In this document: positions 1 to 5,117 of the stretch, in pieces
How the letters are laid out: every line of letters starts with the position of its first letter
Numbering within the stretch: the stretch's first letter is position 1
From: Methylorubrum extorquens
GTDB lineage: Bacteria > Pseudomonadota > Alphaproteobacteria > Rhizobiales > Beijerinckiaceae
Assembly: GCA_019695455.1 (NCBI GenBank)
Contig: JAEUAC010000301.1
Coordinates: 1-6,206, forward strand
Reading direction: 5' to 3'
DNA length: 6,206 nt
Position numbers and translations under genes: made by a program
Notes under the pieces: generated by a model
The model's input: the letters and a program-made list of their open reading frames with translations, nothing else
What the model was told of the DNA's origin: nothing
Databases searched by the model: none

Positions 1-616
1 GCGCGCCCGCCTCGTTCGGCTCCGACGCGCCGTCGCTCGCCTCCGCCGCCGGGTCGAAGCCGCGCAAGGTCGCGGGCTCGACGAGGGCGCCCTGCACGTC
101 GACCGGGATGTCGAGCCAGACGGGACCCGGCCGGCCGTGGGTCGCGGTCCAGACGGCCTTCTCGAACAGGTAGCGGATCTCGGCCGGGTCGTTCACGAGC
201 ACGGCCATCTTGGTGATGCCCTGCACCATGGCGACGATGTCCGCCTCCTGGTCGCCCAGCTGGCGCAGCGGCAGCGCGCCGTTCGCGACGATCGTCTCGC
301 GCTTCACCTGCCCGGAGACGACGACCATCGGCACCGAATCCGTGTAGGCGCCGAACACGCCGTTCAGGGCGTTGATGCCGCCGGGGCCCGTCGTCACGTT
401 CACGAGCGCGGGGCGGCCCGCGATGCGGGCGTAGCCCTCGGCCGCCATGGCGCAGGCCTGCTCGTGGTGCATGAACAGCACCGAAAGGCCGGGATGGCGC
501 GTCAGGGCGTCGTTCAGGTGCATGGCGCCGCCGCCCGTCACCAGGAAGACCTGCCCGATCCCGGCCGCATGCGCGGCGGCCGCGACGTAATCGGCGACGC
601 GCATCGTGCCCTGCAT
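1..616 (-). CDS. Thiamine-pyrophosphate-binding enzyme, acetolactate synthase-like (3' end beyond window)
   Basis: The first 205 codons of a TPP-dependent enzyme of the acetolactate synthase/pyruvate decarboxylase superfamily are present; such proteins are usually 550-600 residues, so the central and PP domains lie outside the window. The N-terminal PYR domain covers about residues 4-170. VTGGGAMHLNDAL (26-38) matches the family's PGG-type loop. Glu52 in MHHEQACAMAAEGYAR is the conserved catalytic glutamate that activates the TPP pyrimidine. TTGPGGIN (75-82) and PVWLDIPVDVQ (165-175) are family signatures. The ATG at 616 is preceded by GAGGAG at a 7-nt spacing, which fixes the start. It follows the NeuB-like gene by 11 bp, so the two are very probably cotranscribed. 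A housekeeping acetolactate synthase would be expected next to its small subunit; here the setting is a surface-glycan locus, so a specialised role such as transferring a two-carbon unit from pyruvate to a sugar, or decarboxylation, is more likely. Family call is firm; substrate is unknown. Confidence 0.9.
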   Translation of the reverse strand, partial: MQGTMRVADYVAAAAHAAGIGQVFLVTGGGAMHLNDALTRHPGLSVLFMHHEQACAMAAEGYARIAGRPALVNVTTGPGGINALNGVFGAYTDSVPMVVVSGQVKRETIVANGALPLRQLGDQEADIVAMVQGITKMAVLVNDPAEIRYLFEKAVWTATHGRPGPVWLDIPVDVQGALVEPATLRGFDPAAEASDGASEPNEAGA

Positions 617-623
617 GATGGGG

Positions 624-629
624 CTCCTC
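624..629 (-). promoter_or_regulatory. Ribosome binding site of the TPP enzyme gene
   Basis: On the minus strand the hexamer GAGGAG lies 7 nt before the ATG at 616. It overlaps the TGA stop codon of the upstream NeuB-like gene (TGAGGAG), so translation of the two genes is probably coupled. Confidence 0.75.
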
Positions 630-1833
630 AGGCCGCGAGGCCGCGCGCCTGGATCACGGGAAGGGCGTCGCTCGCGACGGCGGAGGAGACGTTCTCGAAC
701 AGGACCGGCGCGTCCGCGTCCGCCGCGACCCGCAGCGTGCTGCCCGCATCGAGCTCGCGGCAGGACATCTGCCCCTTGAGGAGCGGCACGGCCAGGTAGG
801 TGTTCGCGTCCGACAGCGCCTCGCCCGGCGCGATCGGCCGGCGCGCGTAGACGCCGCGAACGAGCGCGTCGAGGTAGCGGACCTCCTTCTCGGGCGCCTG
901 GCGCTTCGCGACGGCCGCGCCGCCGCACATCGCCTTGGCCCGGTTGAAGGCGCGGAACCACTCGTCCGCCTGGTGGGGCTGCGAGCAGTAGGACGAGACC
1001 GGAATGCCGTCCGCGTCGATGTCGATGTGGCGCTCGAAGGTGCGGGCGCCCTTGCCGTAGGCGATGGCGACCGAGAGCGACCAGTCGTGGTGCTCGTGCG
1101 TCGAGAGCCCGATCACGGTATCGGGATACCGGGCGCGCAGGAAGTCGATCTGGTTCAGGTCGAGCTCGTCGTCCTCGCTCGGGTAGATCGAGACGCAATG
1201 GTTGATCGCGAGCGGGACCCGGCAGGACCGGAAGAGGTCGACCACCGCGTCGATGTCGGCGAGCGTCGAGCCGCCGGTCGACATGATGGTCGGGCGGCCG
1301 GCCGCCGCGATGGCCGGCACGAGCTTGCGGTCGCGGATGTCGGACGAGGCGATCTTCAGGACGGCGACGTCGAACTCGACGGCCTTCTGAACCGAGACCT
1401 CGTCGAAGGGCGTCGTCATGGTGACGAGGCCGGCGGCCCGCACGGCCTCGACGAGGGTGCGCAGGTCCTCCCACGCCATGTGCGTGTCGGACACCTTCTT
1501 GACGTAGCGGATGTCCTGGGAGGCGCGGAAGTCCTTGTGGATGAAGGAGTCGACGTCGCGGAACTGGAGCTTGATGGCGGCCTTCACGGCGTTGCGGTGC
1601 ACGACCTCGGCGAAGTCGGAGACGATGCGCAGGCCGCGCTCCAGGCTGCCCCAGTGGTTGTTGGCGAGTTCGAGGACGAAGAGGTCCTCGAAGATCGCCC
1701 GGCCTGCCGGATCGTGCGGCCGGTAGGCGCGCTGCGCCTCCTCGGCGAGACGGCGCAGGTCGCCGATCGTCGCCGCCGGTTGGGCGGCGGACGCGTCCGT
1801 GGCGGGGCGGGCCGGATCGGTCGTGGTCGGCAT
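628..1833 (-). CDS. NeuB-family (N-acetylneuraminate synthase-like) PEP aldolase-type synthase
   Basis: A 401-residue protein of the NeuB family, TIM-barrel enzymes that condense phosphoenolpyruvate with an aldehyde sugar to form nonulosonic acids. Visible motifs, numbered from this start: ELANNHWGS (55-63), KLQFRDVDSFIH (88-99), TTPFDE (140-145), KIASSDI (160-166), STGGSTLADI (185-194), HCVSIYPS (212-219), GLSTHEHH (242-249) and ERHIDID (267-273). His212 and His246 sit where NeuB enzymes carry metal ligands. Residues 325-379, with RGVYARRPIAPGEALSD, resemble the C-terminal SAF/antifreeze-like domain. The first ~45 residues form an extra N-terminal segment. An in-frame ATG at 1878 would add 15 residues of atypical composition; I prefer 1833 (MPTTTDPARP), but neither has a strong Shine-Dalgarno, so the start is uncertain. 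It heads an operon with the TPP enzyme gene and diverges from the glycosyltransferase gene. Its motifs depart from classical sialic acid synthase, so the sugar substrate should not be assumed to be ManNAc. Confidence 0.88.
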   Translation of the reverse strand: MPTTTDPARPATDASAAQPAATIGDLRRLAEEAQRAYRPHDPAGRAIFEDLFVLELANNHWGSLERGLRIVSDFAEVVHRNAVKAAIKLQFRDVDSFIHKDFRASQDIRYVKKVSDTHMAWEDLRTLVEAVRAAGLVTMTTPFDEVSVQKAVEFDVAVLKIASSDIRDRKLVPAIAAAGRPTIMSTGGSTLADIDAVVDLFRSCRVPLAINHCVSIYPSEDDELDLNQIDFLRARYPDTVIGLSTHEHHDWSLSVAIAYGKGARTFERHIDIDADGIPVSSYCSQPHQADEWFRAFNRAKAMCGGAAVAKRQAPEKEVRYLDALVRGVYARRPIAPGEALSDANTYLAVPLLKGQMSCRELDAGSTLRVAADADAPVLFENVSSAVASDALPVIQARGLAA

Positions 1834-2044
1834 TCCGAAACTCGTTCGCTCGCAGCGTGCGCTCGGCCCGGCGCCCATCGGCCCCGTCCCGAGCCCTCAG
1901 ACCCTATCGGCCACAGGGTTAACGCCTCGTTGCGTCCGGGCGCGCCGTTCACCCGGCGCTAACCATGCCGGCCTACCGTCGCGGTCTCGATGGCTCGCCG
2001 GGCACCCGCCCGGCAGGACGGGCCGGGACGGTCCGGATCGCGGC
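1834..2044. promoter_or_regulatory. Divergent intergenic region with probable promoters for both transcription units
   Basis: About 210 bp separate the chosen start of the NeuB-like gene from the GTG of the glycosyltransferase gene, and both transcripts must begin here or nearby. The stretch contains a GTTAAC palindrome (1918-1923) and CTAACCAT (1959-1966), a one-mismatch match to the TTAACCAT element common upstream of alphaproteobacterial genes and recognised in several species by CtrA. A weak dyad ACCCT/AGGGT flanks 1901-1919. Near the plus-strand gene, CCCGGC (2009-2014) and GCCGGG (2022-2027) can form a 6-bp stem with a 7-nt loop, about 18 nt before the GTG. I could not place a convincing -35/-10 pair. 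If the NeuB-like gene starts at 1878 instead, the region shrinks to 166 bp. Confidence 0.5.
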
Positions 2045-2980
2045 GTGAAGACCCTCAGCATCGTCACCCCCTGCTTCAACGAGGAGGGCGGCATCGCCGC
2101 CTGCCACGCGGCGGTGCGGCGGGTCATGGCGGAGGCGCTGCCGGGCTACGCCTACGAACACCTCTTCATCGACAACGCCTCCACGGACCGGACGGTCGCG
2201 ATCCTGCGCGACATCGCGGCCGCCGACGCGCGCGTCCGCGTCATCGTCAACGCGAGGAACTTCGGGCCGACCCGCTCGCCCTACCATGCCTTCAAGCAGA
2301 TCCGCGGCGACGCCATGACGACGGTGCTGGCGGACCTGCAGACGCCGCCCGACATGCTGCCCGCCATGGTGGCTCTGTGGGAGCGCGGCGCCGAGGTCGT
2401 CGTGGCCCGGCGGCGCGCCTCGACCGAGGGCTGGCTCCTGCGGACCGCCCGCCGGGTCTATTACCGGCTCCTCGGCCGCATCTCGACGGTGGAGCAGATC
2501 CCGGATTTCATGGGGTTCGGGCTCTACGACCGTCGCTTCGTCGACGTCCTGAACACGCTGAACGAGCCGGACCCCTATTTCCGCGGCCTCGTGTCCGAGA
2601 TCGGTTTCCGGCGCGCGAGCGTCGAGTACGACCAGCCTGAACGCCAGCACGGGAAGTCCAGCTATCGCCTGCGAGACTACGCGAACTTCGCCCTGCTCGG
2701 CCTGACGAACCAATCCCGGGCGCCACTCCGCTTCGTGACGCTCGCGGGTTCAGTGGCGACGCTCCTGGCCGGGCTCGCGGTGCTCGGCGCGGGGGCGGCA
2801 CGCCTGGCGGGCCTCGCCCCCGGCCCGCTCGGGACCGGCTCCATCCTCCTCGCCATCGCTCTCGTCGGCTCGTTGCTCCTCTTCGCGATCGGCATCGTCG
2901 GCGAGTATGTCGGGCTCGTCCTCACCTATGCGCGACGCTTTCCGGCCGTCGTCGAACGCGAGCGCATCAACGATGGCTGA
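2045..2980 (+). CDS. GtrB/ArnC-like family 2 glycosyltransferase, polyprenyl-phosphate sugar synthase type
   Basis: A 311-residue GT2 enzyme of the dolichol/undecaprenyl-phosphate sugar synthase type, expected at the cytoplasmic membrane to move a sugar from a nucleotide donor to a polyprenyl phosphate. The GT-A domain spans residues 1-~225: SIVTPCFNEE (5-14), FIDNASTDRT (41-50), LADLQTPPD (95-103), YRLLGRIS (140-147), DFMGFGLYDRR (154-164), YFRGLVSEIGF (178-188) and R-QHGKSSY (200-207). Two hydrophobic helices follow (about 231-255 and 264-294), with GEYVG in the second, as in GtrB and ArnC relatives. The start is GTG at 2045 because the conserved KTLSIVTPCFNEE strand begins immediately after it; the reading frame stays open upstream but that sequence is low in homology-like content and runs into the divergent gene. 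The Shine-Dalgarno is poor. The usual DxD reads LAD. The next gene starts inside this one. Donor sugar is unknown. Confidence 0.88.
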   Translation: MKTLSIVTPCFNEEGGIAACHAAVRRVMAEALPGYAYEHLFIDNASTDRTVAILRDIAAADARVRVIVNARNFGPTRSPYHAFKQIRGDAMTTVLADLQTPPDMLPAMVALWERGAEVVVARRRASTEGWLLRTARRVYYRLLGRISTVEQIPDFMGFGLYDRRFVDVLNTLNEPDPYFRGLVSEIGFRRASVEYDQPERQHGKSSYRLRDYANFALLGLTNQSRAPLRFVTLAGSVATLLAGLAVLGAGAARLAGLAPGPLGTGSILLAIALVGSLLLFAIGIVGEYVGLVLTYARRFPAVVERERINDG

Positions 2981-4097
2981 GGCGTCGCATCTCGCAGCTA
3001 GCCTGCGGTCGCTGGTCGGCGCGATCCGCCCACCCCCGGAGCGCCCGCTCTGGATCTACGGCGCCGGCGGGTTCGGCCGTCTCCTGGCCGAACGGCTGGC
3101 GGCCGCCGGGCGGCCCGTCCGCGGCTTCGTCGATCGCCGCGCGGGCACGACGCCCGAGGTCGACGGCCTGCCCTGCCTCCTGCCCGCCGCGGTCGGCACT
3201 GCGGCGGCGCGCGGCGCCGCCCTCGTCTACGGCGTGATGAACTACGCGACCGCCCCCGACGCGATCCTGGCTTGGGCCGGTGGCGCGGGCTTTGCCGACC
3301 TCCTGTTTCCGGCCGACCTGCGCGCCATCCCGGGCTTCGCACTCGACCACTACTGGCTCGCGGACCCGTCGGAGACGCTGGACCATATGCCTGCGATCGA
3401 CGCCCTGCTCGGCCGCCTCGATGACGAGGAAAGCCGCCGGCTCGTCCGCGACCTCCTCGCCTACCGGCTCACCACCGATCCGAGGCGCCATCCCGCCGTC
3501 GAGCCGGACAGCCTGTACGCGCCCGACTTCCTGCCCGTCTTCGACCGCCCGATCCGGTTCGTCGACGGCGGCGCCTACACGGGCGATTCGCTCGGCAGTC
3601 TCCTGGGGGCCGGCATCCGCGTCGCGGAATGGCTTGCCTTCGAGCCCGATCCCGGGAATTTCCAGCGGCTCGAGGAGACGGCCGCGAGCGCGCGCGGATC
3701 GGTCGGCCGGATCGAGACGGTCAGGGCCGGCCTGTCGGACCGGACCGGCACGCTCCGCTTCTCGGCCGGCGGGGGATCGTCCTCGCGCGCCGCGACCGAT
3801 TCGGACCACGAGTCCGCGATCCTCGCGGTTCCGTGCGTGCGCCTCGACGACCGGCTCGCCGATCCCGACGGCCTCTACGTCAAGCTCGACATCGAAGGCG
3901 CCGAGATGGACGCCCTGCGGGGCATGGCGGGCCTTCTCGCCGGCCGGATCGTTCTCGCCGTCAGCCTCTATCACCGGCCGGCGGACCTCTGGGAGATCCC
4001 GAAGCTCGTGGCCGAACTCTACGACCGGCCGCGGATGCGCATCCGCCAGCACCATCATCACGGCTTCGAGACGGTCCTGTATGTCTGGCCGGCCTGA
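2973..4097 (+). CDS. FkbM-family SAM-dependent methyltransferase with N-terminal Rossmann-like domain
   Basis: A 374-residue two-domain protein. The N-terminal part (about residues 24-125) looks like a nucleotide-binding Rossmann fold: LWIYGAGGFGRLLAERL (26-42) has a GxGxxG-like glycine loop and is followed by FVDRR (52-56), much like the N-terminal domains of PglD-type sugar enzymes. The C-terminal part is an FkbM methyltransferase: FVDGGAYTGDSLG (196-208) is the SAM-binding motif I, LAFEPDPGNF (221-230) holds the acidic residue at the end of strand 2, and YVKLDIEGAE (302-311) is the FkbM signature. FkbM proteins O-methylate sugars or polyketide hydroxyls. The ATG at 2973 overlaps the stop of the glycosyltransferase gene by 8 nt, indicating translational coupling; longer in-frame starts at 2907 and 2928 would overlap it more. 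Four consecutive histidines (360-363) lie near the C terminus. The substrate is probably a surface-glycan sugar; whether the N-domain binds a nucleotide is inference. Confidence 0.85.
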   Translation: MAEASHLAASLRSLVGAIRPPPERPLWIYGAGGFGRLLAERLAAAGRPVRGFVDRRAGTTPEVDGLPCLLPAAVGTAAARGAALVYGVMNYATAPDAILAWAGGAGFADLLFPADLRAIPGFALDHYWLADPSETLDHMPAIDALLGRLDDEESRRLVRDLLAYRLTTDPRRHPAVEPDSLYAPDFLPVFDRPIRFVDGGAYTGDSLGSLLGAGIRVAEWLAFEPDPGNFQRLEETAASARGSVGRIETVRAGLSDRTGTLRFSAGGGSSSRAATDSDHESAILAVPCVRLDDRLADPDGLYVKLDIEGAEMDALRGMAGLLAGRIVLAVSLYHRPADLWEIPKLVAELYDRPRMRIRQHHHHGFETVLYVWPA

Positions 4098-4112
4098 CCG
4101 AACCGCCTCGTT

Positions 4113-4127
4113 CCGCCGCGTCGGCGG
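4113..4127 (+). other. Short GC-rich stem-loop between the two FkbM genes
   Basis: CCGCCG (4113-4118) and CGGCGG (4122-4127) form a perfect 6-bp stem closed by a CGT loop, inside the 57-bp gap between the two methyltransferase genes. No T-rich tract follows, so it is not a normal intrinsic terminator. It could modestly affect mRNA stability or the relative output of the two genes, or be a chance product of the high GC content. Confidence 0.3.
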
Positions 4128-4139
4128 CTCGTCCACGCT

Positions 4140-4145
4140 AAGGAG
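4140..4145 (+). promoter_or_regulatory. Ribosome binding site of the second FkbM gene
   Basis: AAGGAG, a near-consensus Shine-Dalgarno, lies 9 nt before the ATG at 4155 and settles the start. It is the strongest such site on the plus strand of the window; the two preceding genes have only weak ones. Confidence 0.8.
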
Positions 4146-4154
4146 ATCCAGTCG

Positions 4155-5114
4155 ATGAGCGCAGCCCTTCAGCGTCCGACGGCCCAGCCTTCGCTGGCGA
4201 CCGACGGCGCGGCCCGCATGCAGGCCCTCGCCGACCTCGCGCCGCTCGCCCGTTCGCTCGGGATCGCGGTCGAGGCAAACGACGAATCCCGCCCGATCGC
4301 CGTGACCCGCGGACGGGACCGCATCCTGCTGGGCCAGCGCCACTGGTTCTACGCCAAGACGGCCTGCGTGCATTTCGACCTCCTCTCCGGGACGGTCGTG
4401 CCCGAGGACCGCGACGGCTTCGCCGTGTCGGACTTCTCGGCGCCGCGCAGCCACGTCCTGCGCGGGTCGGGGCGCCCCTTCTTCTTCTCGTCGCTGGCCG
4501 AGGACGTCGCCTCGACGCATCTCTACCTCGACTATCTCGCCCCGCGGCCGGGCGACGTGGTCCTCGACCTCGGCAGCTATTGCGGCCTGTCGGCCTCCGC
4601 CTTCTCGGACGCGGTCGGGCCCGAGGGCCGGGTCTATTGCTTCGAGCCGGACCCGCGGAACTTCGAAATCCTGTCCCTGAACCTCGCCCAGCTCGGCGCC
4701 GCGAACGTCGTCCGCGAGCAGAAGGCCATCGCGGACCGCGCCGGCACGATGCCGTTCTCGTCGGAGGGCAGCATGGGCTCCGCCCTGATCGGCCACGGCG
4801 GCCGCAACCGCGACCGGATGGTCGAGGTCGAGACGACGACGATCGCCGCCATCCTCGAGCGTCACGCCATCGAGCGGGTGTCCTGCGTCAAGATGGACAT
4901 CGAGGGGGCGGAATACGCGGTGTTGGAATCCTCGGCCGACCTGATCGGCCGGCTCCGCGCCCGGTGGATGATCGAGGTGCACGGCGACGCCTATCCGCGG
5001 GGCGGCGTGGACGTCGAGCGCCTGCGCCGGCTGTTCGACGCGGCGGACCACCTCACGATCGTCCTGCCGATCGGCGACAGCCCGCTCAAGATGCTGTTCG
5101 CGCGGCCGCGCTGA
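4155..5114 (+). CDS. FkbM-family SAM-dependent methyltransferase
   Basis: A 319-residue methyltransferase. Residues 1-~120 are an N-terminal region that I do not recognise as a separate domain. The catalytic domain spans about 121-315: VVLDLGSYCGLSA (135-147) is SAM motif I, VYCFEPDPRNFEIL (160-173) supplies the motif II acidic residue, KMDIEGAEYAVLE (246-258) is the FkbM signature, and WMIEVHG (271-277) follows as the next core strand. Length and motif order fit the family, which O-methylates hydroxyl groups on sugars and other acceptors. The ATG at 4155 has an AAGGAG site 9 nt upstream. It follows the first FkbM gene by 57 bp in the same direction and is probably in the same operon. The two FkbM proteins differ at motif I (DLGSYCG against DGGAYTG) and in their N-terminal parts, so they are not a recent duplication and probably methylate different positions or sugars. 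The acceptor is unknown. It converges with the membrane protein gene, 3 bp between stops. Confidence 0.88.
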   Translation: MSAALQRPTAQPSLATDGAARMQALADLAPLARSLGIAVEANDESRPIAVTRGRDRILLGQRHWFYAKTACVHFDLLSGTVVPEDRDGFAVSDFSAPRSHVLRGSGRPFFFSSLAEDVASTHLYLDYLAPRPGDVVLDLGSYCGLSASAFSDAVGPEGRVYCFEPDPRNFEILSLNLAQLGAANVVREQKAIADRAGTMPFSSEGSMGSALIGHGGRNRDRMVEVETTTIAAILERHAIERVSCVKMDIEGAEYAVLESSADLIGRLRARWMIEVHGDAYPRGGVDVERLRRLFDAADHLTIVLPIGDSPLKMLFARPR

Positions 5115-5117
5115 GCC

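Noticed and set aside
137..799. A 220-codon plus-strand open frame across the TPP gene and the end of the NeuB-like gene
   Set aside because: The minus strand encodes a clear TPP-enzyme PYR domain here; the plus-strand product is rich in His, Arg and Gly without motifs.
973..1962. A 329-codon plus-strand open frame antisense to the NeuB-like gene
   Set aside because: The opposite strand carries all the NeuB motifs; this translation is rich in Val, Asp, Gly and Arg repeats without domain signals.
2026..2034. GGAC-G-GTCC dyad just before the glycosyltransferase start, considered as an operator
   Set aside because: A 4-bp half-site is too short to separate from chance in this sequence.
1799..2044. 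An 82-codon upstream extension of the glycosyltransferase frame
   Set aside because: It would overlap the divergent NeuB-like gene start, has shadow-like composition, and the GT2 domain begins directly at the GTG at 2045.
3280..4158. A 292-codon plus-strand frame inside the first FkbM gene
   Set aside because: It is a Ser/Arg/Pro-rich frame-shifted shadow; the FkbM motifs are in the other frame.
2967..5051. A 694-codon open frame on the minus strand across both FkbM genes
   Set aside because: It is antisense to two genes with clear FkbM motifs, has a low-complexity Arg/Asp/Val/Ala/Gly-rich composition typical of GC-rich shadow frames, and shows no recognisable domain.
5100..5111. 12-nt palindrome GCGCGGCCGCGC at the end of the second FkbM gene, considered as a terminator
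   Set aside because: It has no loop and no T tract and lies within the last codons of the gene; such palindromes are expected at this GC content.
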